Shown in pieces: positions 33,691-45,500 of a stretch of 64,000 bases of DNA; position 1 is the stretch's first letter; each line of letters opens with the position of its first letter. The notes under the pieces are model-generated. The model saw only the letters and a list, made by a program, of their open reading frames with translations. It was not told where the DNA came from and did no database searches. The translations under genes and the position numbers were made by a program. This DNA is from Dolomedes plantarius (taxonomy: Eukaryota > Arthropoda > Arachnida > Araneae > Dolomedidae). The stretch is taken from contig OU015490.1 of NCBI GenBank assembly GCA_907164885.2, forward strand, positions 205,682,481 through 205,746,480, written 5' to 3'.

Positions 33691-33819
33691 ATCTAATGGT
33701 GTCTGCTGGCAGCTTGAAAATGCACCCGAATCGTTGACACCTCCCGCGCCTCCCTACCTCTACCATTCCCTTACCAGTAATCATTAGAAAGGGTGAAGTC
33801 CATTCTGCCGCATCGTGTA

Positions 33820-34348
33820 CATAATTCCCACATTCGCAAATTTACTTTCTAGACGTAACATTTTTTTGCAAATCAAACTTTTATAATCTGGAATAATTTA
33901 ATGTTAAACAAATCAAAAATAGCCGTTCACGCACAGTTTCGAATTTAAAAGGAATAAGATCTTCAATCATTTTGAAGAAGTTATTTCAGTCAAAAGCTGA
34001 TGGTAACAAATAAATTAAATGTTTCCTCTGAATTTGCTATAAACTAGGTTTGCTTGAGACTAATTGGTAAATATCTGAAACTCAATTCTTTTCGTAATGT
34101 TCCATACGTGTGTTTATCCTTTGTGTTATTTATTAGAAATTACCATTTTGACAATTGATAAAGCCAAGAGAAAATTTCACTCTCTTCATTTTCAAAATCG
34201 TTTGGAAGCATGCATGGAAATTAATTTATTTATAAAAATATTTTGTAAGCCTGTTTTGTGTTTAAAGAAAATATAGTGTCACAAGTAAAACTTTGAGAAA
34301 ATTATCAACTAAAAGTACCGAGACGTATTAGTTTTACGATTCTTATTA
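33820..34348. other. AT-rich intergenic DNA
   Basis: No feature was recognised. Confidence 0.4.
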
Positions 34349-34830
34349 GTACGATTCTTATTAGTTTTTGCAAATAATTTTTAATCCTCCGTGTTATTTT
34401 ATGTTTGCAATTTTGCAAATTTGAATTTTAGGGGGGTATTTTTTAAATGCATTTTCCTTACATTTGGAGAATATGTTTAAAGGTTTATTTTTTGAAAAAT
34501 CCTCTAATGGAATTGTTGACAAGCTTTGTAAGTTTGCAAAAATTCTAGAAGGTTCCCGCAATCTGTTTTAGGACTGAACGTCATAGAACAGATGCAAGTA
34601 TTCTTATCAGTTTTTTGCAAATAATTTTTAATCCCCTGCTCTGTGTCATTTTATATTTACAATTTTTCAATTTTGAATTTTTTAGCGTCACTTTTTAAAT
34701 GCGATTTTATTACATTTGGAGAACATGTTTAAATTGGTTTTCTAGAAAAATCCTGTAATGGATTTGTTGACAATCTTTTTAAGTTAATGAAAATTCTAGA
34801 ATGTTTTCGCAATCTGTTTTATGACGGAAC
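34349..34830. repeat. ~248-bp imperfect tandem duplication
   Basis: TTTTTGCAAATAATTTTTAAT occurs at 34364 and 34612. ACATTTGGAGAA, AAAAATCCT and GCAATCTGTTTTA recur in the same order, offset 248-251. No coding content was seen. Confidence 0.7.
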
Positions 34831-34839
34831 TGGTAAGTT

Positions 34840-35015
34840 CAGTGACGCATCTCTATGGAGGCCAGTAACTGTTCAAAAAAAAGTTGCCGTTTCGAGAGGT
34901 GGCTGCCGTGAAGAGGTTTCCCCCATAACACTGGCTATATGGAGTCTTCTGAACAAAATATGGCCGTTTAGAGGGGTGATATCTGAATAGGGATGGCCAT
35001 CTAGAGAAGTTACAC
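34840..35015. mobile_element. pogo-type MITE, copy 1
   Basis: The left end CAGTGACGCATCTCTATGGA and the inverted right end AGTGTAACTTCTCTAGATGG resemble the CAGTxxAACxTCTCTA...GGCC ends of invertebrate pogo-like elements. The interior (GTTGCCGTTTCGAGAGG, TTCTGAACAAAATATGG) aligns with 39179-39363. It is about 176 bp with no coding capacity. Confidence 0.6.
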
Positions 35016-37240
<2,225 letters not shown>

Positions 37241-37244
37241 TTAA

Positions 37245-37486
37245 CCCTTTGCGGGGCGCCGTTTTCACAGTGAAAACGTCTAAATCTAGTCCTGTTTTAC
37301 CTGCATTCAATGTATTCCAGTTAAAGGAGCAGAAAAACGGTTAGTACTGCCATCTGTTATCAGTTAAAATAAGTAAAAACATTTTGCATCCTTTAATTGG
37401 GAAAATTTTCAAGATTCTTAAGGTTAATAAAATCGGGAAAAAAATCTGCACCTTGCAAACGGTGGAAGTTGTTGACCCTGAAAGAG
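37245..37486. mobile_element. TTAA-type MITE, copy 2
   Basis: Perfect TTAA on both sides (37241-37244 and 37487-37490) encloses CCCTTTGCGGGGCGCC to CCCTGAAAGAG, 242 bp. It aligns throughout with 21240-21484. Ends and target fit mobilisation by a piggyBac-family transposase, but the ends differ from those of the piggyBac relic at 25615. Confidence 0.8.
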
Positions 37487-37818
37487 TTAAGGCAGAGCAG
37501 GACGTGATGTGCTTATCTTGCATGTTTGCTGGAATTGTGAAAAGGACATAAAGGGATAGAAAAAAAAATCGTTTTGTTTAAATACACATCCTGGCAGTTG
37601 TGTTCGGTTCTAATCCTGAAAGCAGCCACTGCAACTTCACGTGGACCGCCTGGAAGGCCATTCAGGATATTGCTCAGGACTTTATATTTAGTACAGTTTT
37701 GGAGGTAGAAGATAAATAAACTCTTTACTCTTTGCAAAAGAAATAATTGCCATTGTACTATGTTTTTAAAAGTCAAAATTATCGTCTGCGGCTTGAAAGT
37801 TTTGTTTTTATCCAAAAT

Positions 37819-38835
37819 GGCGTTTTTAACAAAGCAGTGGTTCGAAAGCTACATTTATGCTCTTTCCGAAGAGAAATATGCATACTCCGTTATCCAAAAA
37901 CGATGTGAGAGTCATGGTTTTGTGATATCTAAAGCGTCGATAGGTAATATCGTCAACAAGAAAGGAAAAAAATACGTCAAATTGGAGCCTCAAGTGGGAC
38001 AAAAATTCCAAACAAGTATCCAAGGGAAAAACGGACATCTTCGACTATTGCAAAGCTACGTTGTTTAATGTTAAAAGAAAATCCCCCTAGTTAAAGGACA
38101 GTTGCAAAATCATTAAAATGCTCGGTGTCCACTGTAAACAAAATGATAAACGTTGATTTAAATCTTAAGAAAGCGAAAAAACGCAATGGCATCGTTTTCT
38201 TCCAAATCATACCGCTGAACGCAGGACACGCTGCAGAATTCTTTATGAAAAACACTTATCCAAAGAAAAATGGAAAACAATTGTCACAATAGATGAATCA
38301 TGGGTGTATTTAAATGATTGCAACAAAAAAAGAGCCATTTATTATCATAAAAGGGGAGAAAAAAAATTATATACATGATTAATAGAATCGAAAGAAAGTT
38401 TTTCTAAGGGATTCATGATTGTTGCTGATTTTTCTTATAATGGCAAGTTAAAAATAAAGAGAGTGGGAAAAAATGTCAAGGTTAACTCCAAATACTATCA
38501 GGAACATATTTTATCGCCAATTTTTCAGAATGAAATACCATCGCTTTACCCACTGTGCCATCAATCTGTGGGACTCCATCAGGACAAAGCTAGCAGTCAC
38601 ACATCAAAATCCACACTAAATTTCCCAAAAGAAATAAAAAAAACTGGTATCAAGGCCATACCCTTCACTGATATCCCTACTAAATCTCCCGATGTATCAC
38701 CTATGGATTTTTGTGCTTTCGGACTTTTAAAATCTGCATTATCCATACGTCGTCCCAAAACCCTTACAGGACTCTGGAAAGATGTTCAGGAGGAATGGGA
38801 TAGAATACCTCTCCTTTCAATGTGTGAACAGCCTG
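37819..38835 (+). pseudogene. rosa-like mariner transposase (DD40D by count), broken
   Basis: The start is MAFLTKQWFESYIYAL at 37819. A helix-turn-helix follows (RCESHGFVISKASIGNIVN), then a frameshift near 38030 and stops. In-frame pieces resume with TIVTIDESWVY (first Asp), HQDKASSHTSK (second Asp) and KSPDVSPMDFCAFGLLK (last Asp). Forty residues separate the second and third Asp, close to the DD41D spacing of rosa-type elements, whose SPMDF.xFGLLK block it shares. The C-terminus is cut short: after LSMCEQP the frame runs into (TA)n at 38836. TGAACAGCCTG before the TA run may be the element end. Confidence 0.75.
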
Positions 38836-39178
38836 TATATATATATATATATATATATATATGAAGGTGGGTGAAAGGAAAAGGCTTATATAAGAGCCAT
38901 TTTTCGTTAAAAAATGTAAATAATAGTTAAAAATTTAAATTATTTGGGGGAAAAATCTCATATAGTGTGTTTTAATCACTCATAAATTCCTTTGGAGGAC
39001 AAAATTAATAAAATGAATCCCGTTGCAAAGGGCAAAAATGTTTTGGCTATCGAAAAATATTATTTTTTTTGGATAATAAGCATTTATAAATAGTAGCATT
39101 TAATAAATAGTAGCATTTTGTAAATAGTAGCATTTTCTCCATAACATTGAGGTGAGCGAATTCAATAGGGCTAGTGGA
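38836..39178. repeat. (TA)n followed by short tandem repeats
   Basis: About 13 TA units stand at 38836-38862. AAATAGTAGCATTT recurs about three times at 39089-39133. The rest is AT-rich and unassigned. Confidence 0.7.
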
Positions 39179-39363
39179 CAGTAGCTTTAATATATAGAAT
39201 ATTCTCTATGACGGCCAGTAATGCTTTAGAGAAAAAGTGACCGTTTCAAGGGGTTGCCGGGATAAAGGAGTTTCTACCATAATAGTGGATCTAATAATTC
39301 TTAAATCGGTTCTGAACAAAATATGCCGACTTAAAGGGGTGGCCGGATAGAAAAGTTTAACTG
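39179..39363. mobile_element. pogo-type MITE, copy 2
   Basis: The right end, inverted, reads CAGTTAAACTTTTCTATCCG and is followed by TA. The left end is CAGTAGC...CTCTATGACGGCC with an extra AT-rich stretch inside it. It shares GTGACCGTTTCAAGGGG and TTCTGAACAAAATATGCCG with copy 1. Confidence 0.6.

Positions 39364-39365
<2 letters not shown>

Positions 39366-39445
<80 letters not shown>
39366..39445. repeat. (CT)n(TA)n microsatellite
   Basis: About 13 CT units are followed by about 25 TA units, lying between the MITE and Tc1 copy 3. Confidence 0.95.
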
Positions 39446-39450
<5 letters not shown>

Positions 39451-40857
39451 TCATGGACAAAAAAAATAGCGCACCAAGAAATAATTGCGGGATCGTAACG
39501 AAACTTGCAATGAAGGTACATGTCGGGGAGATATGCAAATGACTAGAAATGCAGCGTGATTGCGCATTACGTATAGCCGGTAGAGGGCGTTGAACATCGT
39601 ACTCTGTGGAGTATAAAACAGGTAACCAAAGCTTGTTTGAGTGTGCTGAATCATTTACAAAGGAAGAGCTGAGATAGACATGCCATTACGCCGTGTTCGA
39701 AGACAATATAAGCAGTTGTCGCAGTTTGAGAGGGGGAGAATCGTCGGGATGATGGAAGCTGGGTGGTCAGCTAGGCGAGTAGCTCGTCAATTAGGCCGCT
39801 CTGATTGTGTTGTGAGGAGGTGTTGGGACCAGTGGACCCGAGAGATGTCATGTACACGAAGACCAGGCTCAGGACGCCCTCCACAGACCAGTCGTCGAGA
39901 AGACCGCCACATCGTAAGAAATGCACGCGTACAGCCAACTGCTTCATCGGCCGCCATCCAGGCACAGGTAGCACTTTCACTAGGGGCCTCTGTGTCTTCT
40001 CGAACCATACGAAGGCGCCTGGCTGAAGGACAGTTGGTATCGCGGCGCCCATTACGTGTGCTGCCCTTGACGCCCACCCATCGACGCCTCCGTTTGGAGT
40101 TTTGCCGCGCACGAGGAAACTGGGCTGCAGCGGAATGGAACCAGGTCGTCTTTAGCGACGAATCCAGATTCAATCTCGGCAGTGATGACAATAGTGTTCG
40201 TGTGTGGAGAGCCCGTGGTGAACGCTTCAATCCTGCCTTTGCTGTACAGCGACACATCGCTCCCACAGCTGGTGTGATGGTATGGGGTGCCATTGCCTAC
40301 AATACACGGTCACCCCTAGTATTGTTCCGTGGCACCATGACAGCCCAGCGGTATGTTCATGAAATCCTGCAACCACATGTGTTGCCACTCATGCAACGGC
40401 TCCCAGGAGCCATTTTTCAACAAGACAATGCTCGGCCTCATACGGCAAGGGTGTCACAAGACTGTCTCCGCACTGTTACTACCCTTCCTTGGCCTGCCCG
40501 ATCCCCAGATTTGTCTCCAATCGAGCATATCTGGGATCATTTGGTACGACGAGTTGGGCATCCCACGAGTTTGAACGAACTAGAGGCAAGGTTACAGCAA
40601 ATATGGAACGAAATGTCTCAAGACATCATACAGAACTTGTATGACTCAATGCCCGATCGTATCGCATAGTGCATTCGCGCTAGAGGGGGTCCAACGGAGT
40701 ATTAACTCCTCCGTTCTTTTGCCTTTTTCTCTGAAATAAATTATCCTTTTTCTTTGATTTTCTTATCATTTACTTATATCAAAGTAGTCATTACGTATGT
40801 AAAATTTCGTTTCATTTTGACGACTCCTTCTTGGTGCGCTAATTTTTTTGTCCATGA

Positions 40858-40860
<3 letters not shown>
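39446..40860 (+). mobile_element. Tc1-like element, copy 3
   Basis: The left tip CACTCATGGACAAAAAAAAT (preceded by an extra CA at 39446) and the inverted right tip CACTCATGGACAAAAAAATT are flanked by TA within microsatellites. At ~1.41 kb it is the longest and best preserved of the three copies. Confidence 0.92.
39680..40669 (+). CDS. Tc1-family transposase, C-terminally truncated by a stop (copy 3)
   Basis: An open frame of 329 codons starts MPLRRVRRQYKQ. It holds a paired-like helix-turn-helix (RIVGMMEAGWSARRVARQL), a GRP linker near residue 63, a second DNA-binding half, then the catalytic blocks FSDESRFN, VMVWGAIAY, QQDNARPHTARV and SPDLSPIEHIWD. A TCG-to-TAG change at 40667-40669 (PDRIA-stop) removes the last 12 residues, SCIRARGGPTEY, seen in the other copies. 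The missing tail lies beyond the catalytic core, so loss of activity is likely but not certain. Thirty-two residues lie between the second Asp and the Glu. Confidence 0.85.
   Translation: MPLRRVRRQYKQLSQFERGRIVGMMEAGWSARRVARQLGRSDCVVRRCWDQWTREMSCTRRPGSGRPPQTSRREDRHIVRNARVQPTASSAAIQAQVALSLGASVSSRTIRRRLAEGQLVSRRPLRVLPLTPTHRRLRLEFCRARGNWAAAEWNQVVFSDESRFNLGSDDNSVRVWRARGERFNPAFAVQRHIAPTAGVMVWGAIAYNTRSPLVLFRGTMTAQRYVHEILQPHVLPLMQRLPGAIFQQDNARPHTARVSQDCLRTVTTLPWPARSPDLSPIEHIWDHLVRRVGHPTSLNELEARLQQIWNEMSQDIIQNLYDSMPDRIA

Positions 40861-40898
<38 letters not shown>
40861..40898. repeat. (TA)n microsatellite between two transposons
   Basis: Exactly 38 bases of TA separate the right end of Tc1 copy 3 from the left end of the long-repeat Tc1 element. 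Confidence 0.97.
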
Positions 40899-40901
<3 letters not shown>

Positions 40902-41125
40902 TGGCTCCCAAAAGTGTTCGTAGCCATACGAATTTCAATGAAATAGGGGTCTATCCTTTAATTAAAATGAATATTTCAGAATGAGTATTTGATAATATTA
41001 TCTATAATCTATTCTTTACAAAACTACATGAAATATTTTGAAAACATAGTAAAACTTTATTTTTAAGAAACCAGTAATCAAAAAGGAACAAAAACTTTAT
41101 ATCTTAATAGTCATCGTACACTGAA
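40899..41125 (+). repeat. Left long terminal inverted repeat
   Basis: It matches the reverse complement of 48582-48809, including AGGGGTCTATCC, ATGAATATTTCAGAATG, ACATGAAATATTTTGAAAAC and CATCGTACACT. Confidence 0.85.
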
Positions 41126-41262
41126 ATATTTTCGGATAAATTCATAATTAAAATTATCGTCAGGCGCTTTATTTTTATTTTTGAATTGTGGAGGCATTTA
41201 AAATATCGTTCGGCTTTAATGTTTGCTTGCCTACTCCGTAATATTCTATTTATTATTTAAAA

Positions 41263-42020
41263 ATGGCTCGTAGTCTTAAGCAAACAACAAACAGCATTCG
41301 AAAATTGATTATTTTTCATCATAGTAGTGTTAAATCAGTTCGGAATATTGCTAAATTACTTAATTTATCCCATTCTACTGTGAAGTATGTGAAAAACCGC
41401 TTTAAAGAAGAAAATTGGATCGAAAACAAGGTAAGAAATGGCCGTCCGGCAAAGTTAACAAAACGTGATCAGAGATTTATAATTAGAAAATTTGTGAAAT
41501 TTTCACGTTTGAGTGCTGTAAAAGTTTTTGCTGAATTCAATGAAACATTTTCTACTTCAGTTTGGCCTGAAATTTTTTGACGATTTCTCAGAACAACTGG
41601 TTCTGCCATAGAAATTTTTTTGTGAATGAGAAAAACAGAAAGTTTAGGCTTCCCTTCGCACTATCAATGATAAATAATCCCCAAACCTATTGGAATAATG
41701 CCTTATTTGCCGATGAACATTTTTGGGGCTGATGGGCGTATAATTGTATGGAGAAGAAAAAAATGAGGTAGAAAAATGAGGAAAAAACTTAGTAGGAACA
41801 GTTAAGCATGCCGGTGGAGGTATCCTTGTGTGGGGGTGCATGTAAGCATCAGGACTAGGAAATTTAGTATCTATTGATGCCAGAATGAATTATGCTGTTT
41901 TTATAAATATTTTAAGAGACAATTTAGAATTATCAGCTCAAAATTTGGGTATTGGAAACAACTTTGTTTCTTATCAAGATAACGATCCTAAGCACACGGC
42001 TCTCAACGTTCGTATCTGGT
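41263..42020 (+). pseudogene. Tc1-like transposase, 5' part
   Basis: The frame begins MARSLKQTTNSIRKLIIFH at 41263, with a helix-turn-helix (NIAKLLNLSHSTVKYVKNRF) and linker GRPAKLTKRD. A stop comes at 41578. Fragments carrying FADEHFW (first Asp region) and YQDNDPKHTALNV (second Asp) follow, interrupted by further stops. At 42020 the reading frame is cut by the BEL element; it continues at 48287. Confidence 0.8.
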
Positions 42021-42367
42021 TATCGAATATGTATAGGCTCTGTGCTCTTTTCTTTCAAAATAAATCTTATTCAAAGAGAATCACATACCTGGTTCTTTAT
42101 CTGTCAGCTTCTCAGATATCCTGCATCATCTCATTTGTTCGAAGTCAGATTAATCAGATCTTTTTTCACATAAACATTTATTACACACGTGACATAACAT
42201 AAATTACATATAATCTCAATAATTATCAGGCCTTGCAGCCTTCAGATATTATTTTGCGTATCAACGCAATCGTGTTCGAAACTCTCTCTGACACAAAAAC
42301 AAAAACATCAAACATTTCTCCTTTTCTAGAGCGCCACCTATCGGCACTATGGGAGGGATATTCAACA
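42021..42367 (-). repeat. BEL 3' LTR
   Basis: 347 bp, same sequence as 47935-48281 by direct reading. On the plus strand it ends GGGAGGGATATTCAACA. Confidence 0.93.
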
Positions 42368-42380
42368 TCCTCCCCACCTG
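42368..42380 (-). promoter_or_regulatory. Polypurine tract of the BEL element
   Basis: On the minus strand CAGGTGGGGAGGA directly precedes the 3' LTR start TGTTG, the expected position for plus-strand DNA priming. Confidence 0.7.
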
Positions 42381-42570
42381 ATTTTTTCCAAAAAAAATCA
42401 CAACACTAATACAAATAATCAAGACAAAGATTACAATCAAACAAATTCAAGTATTGAAAAAATGTTAAACACCTAACTAATTAGTAAACAAAGGAAATTA
42501 AAATATAACTTATCTTAACATTAACAATCAAAATTACTTTCATTATTACATTATATAAGGTTAATAATAT

Positions 42571-45500
42571 TTACTCTTTGATCTCTAAAGGATACAATAA
42601 TTGGATTGGTCTCTTAATAAGACCTTTTTTTGTCTTCACCAGACAAGATCTAACCAGACCATCACGTCCGGTAAAAATCTGTGATATAACTCCCAAGTCC
42701 CAAAGGAACTTGGATTTCTTACCACTGTCACCAATAAGAACAACATCATTTACTTTTAAGTTATTTGTAATATTTGAATTTTTAAAGTTGTAAGCGTTTC
42801 TTAAACTTAACAAATAATTTTCCTTCCATCTCAACCACAATTGTTTAAGTAACGTGGTTTGATATTGCTTACGTTTCGCAAAGCATTCTTTAGTTGAAGC
42901 CTTGTTAATTAATGGAGAAAAGTGACAGGGATATTCCAAGTTTTCTCGCCCAAATTGTAAAAAATGGGCTGGAGTTAGAGGTTCACGATCGTTAAGTTCA
43001 TTACCTACGTACGTTAAAGGTCTCTGATTTACAACTGTCTCTATTTCTGTTAGCAAGGTAGAAAGTTCCTCGAAGGTCAGCAAGGCCTTTCCAAGGACTT
43101 TTCGGAGAGGCTCTTTGATAGTTTTCATCAGTCTTTCATAAAATCCTCCCCACCATGGGGCTCGCTCTGCAATAAATTTCCATTCGATACCCTTAACAGC
43201 AATAAATTCTTTCACTTGGGAATCTTTTATAACTTCAAGAAAGTACTGCAATTCTTTATCAGCAGATTTAAAGGTCTTAGCGTTATCCGAATACACAATT
43301 TGGCAATTTCCTCGTCTTGAGATAAATCTTCTAAATGCCAACATGAACATACGAGTCGACAGTGATGACACCAATTCAAGATGGATGGCTCGTGTAACGG
43401 CGCATGTAAATAGTGCAATGTAAGATTTCACTACACCCTTTTCTGATTTTACAAACACGGGTCCTGTAAAGTCAATCCCCGTTATAAGGAATGGAGGCGA
43501 CTCACTAACACGATCTTTAGGTAACTGTGCAGTCATCTGATCTGCTGGCTTTGCTGAATACCTCTGGCATATGAGACACCTATATATAATTCTTTTCACA
43601 ACTTGTCTAGCCTTGGGTATCCAAAACCTTTTTCGAACCATCACTAAAGTACTGGAAACACCGCTATGAAAATGATTTTCATGTATCTGTTTCACTAAAA
43701 GTTCGGTGAACCTTGATTTTCTGGGTAAAATGATGGGGCTTTTCTCGTCGTAGGTACAGTTACTTTCATTCAATCTACCTTTAACTCTTAAAAGTCCTTC
43801 GTCATCGATGAAAGGAGCAAGACTATATATAGAAGAGTCCGTTGGAATTGACGTGTCTTTCCTCAAAGATTGAAGCTCGCGCTGGAAGAATTCAGTTTGC
43901 ACGGACTTAATCCAGAATTTCTCTGCAGCACGAAGCTCTGAAGCCAACAATGTTTTATTCTCTGGCCTCTTTTTCTTCGCACATCTCACAAATCTCTTTA
44001 CCCATGCTGTTATGCGCAGTAGCTTTTCTAGTCTTCCAAATCTTTCGATGTCAATTATTGTTTGTCTCTCTGTATCAACGATAGAAACCACTGAATTTGT
44101 AACTTCTTCGTCATCTGATAGAACTTTGGAATCGTTTGGCATTTCTCTTGAACAAGAGTCTTCATCTTCGCTCAGCCACCTAGGACCTCGCCACCACAAT
44201 TCACTGGCATTCACGGTTCTTAAAGTTTCCCCTCTAGTTAACAGATCCGCCGGATTTTCACTTCCACGGCAGTATGACCAAGAGGAAGGATCAGTTTTCG
44301 AACGAATTTCTACTACACGATTTTGGACGAACGTCTTGAATCTTTTTGAGCTTCCACGAATCCAATGTAATACAATCATTGAATCACTCCAGAATTTTAT
44401 GTGACAGTTTTTTGCATTCAAATTAGTTTCCAGATAATCGTACAATCGACTACCAATTACCGCTGACATCAATTCAAGCCTGGGAAGTGTCAATTTTTGA
44501 AGAGGTGCAACTCTGGACTTAGAACAGACAAACGATGTTCGAATTTGTCCGCCACTATCTGTATATCTAATATAGATCACTGCACCATAAGCTTTCTTGC
44601 TAGCGTCTACAAAACAATGAAATTGACAGTCGTTTATTTTCTTAGTTACCTCAAAATAAAATCTAGGTACTTCAATTTTACTCAACAGTTCTAATTCTTC
44701 ATGCCATTTTGTCCATTCTTCTCTAATATCGTTCGGCAACGGATCATCCCAATTCAACTTTCTCTCCCAAATGTCCTGAAGAAGGATTTTTGGTCTCACG
44801 GTGAAGGGAGTAATATATCCAATGGGATCATAAATTTTAGAGGCTAATTTCAAAATTAATCGTTTTGTTAACGTTTTTGATTGAATTAATTTATCGCAAC
44901 TTTTGACAAATTCAATTTCTAACTTTAAAGTATTTTTTTTGGAGTTCCAAATGTATCCTAACACTTTTGAACAATCGTCCGAATCCGGGCATTTCTCGGC
45001 TTCGTTCAGTTTAATCTGAAGAGTCTCGGAATTCGATTTCCATTTACGCATATTAAATCCACCCTCACACAAAATTCCTTTTATTTGTTGATAAACTTTA
45101 AATGAATCGTTTTCACTGTCTAATCCGGAAATTAAATCGTCAACGTATAACTGGGAATTCAAAATTTGATATGCTAACGGATATTTGTGTTCGTATTTCT
45201 TAATGTGATGTTTAAGTGTTGCCGCTAACAAAAAGGGACTAGCGGTTGCTCCAAATAATACACGTGTCATTCTAAAAATCTTAGTTTTGAAATTCTGTTT
45301 CTTTTCGAAATCGTCATCGATCCATAGAAATCTAACCGCATCTCTATCTTCCTCATATAGAGCAATCTGCAGAAATGCTTGTTCTATATCGGCCGTAAAG
45401 GCAACTGGTTTGTTTCTAAATTGCAAAAGTAATGCTAATGTGTCGGGGTTTAAATTCGGTCCCGAGTGTAAGCAATCGTTTAGTGATAATTTATTTGAAG

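Larger units (their letters stand above)
32593..33817 (-). mobile_element. Mariner-like element relic with a foreign middle
   Basis: The left end CAGGGTGCGGCAAAATTGAC and the right end (inverted CACGATGCGGCAGAATGGAC) are imperfect inverted repeats, with TA on both sides. Minus-strand transposase pieces sit at the two sides: an N-terminal part at 33440-33690 and a C-terminal tail near 32750-32830 (NFREWFVQCIANNGS). The ~570 bases between (about 32860-33430) do not look like transposase. Confidence 0.6.

Noticed and set aside
44012..44404. 130-codon plus-strand ORF inside the BEL element
   Set aside because: Antisense of the polyprotein. Other short plus-strand frames there are likewise shadows.
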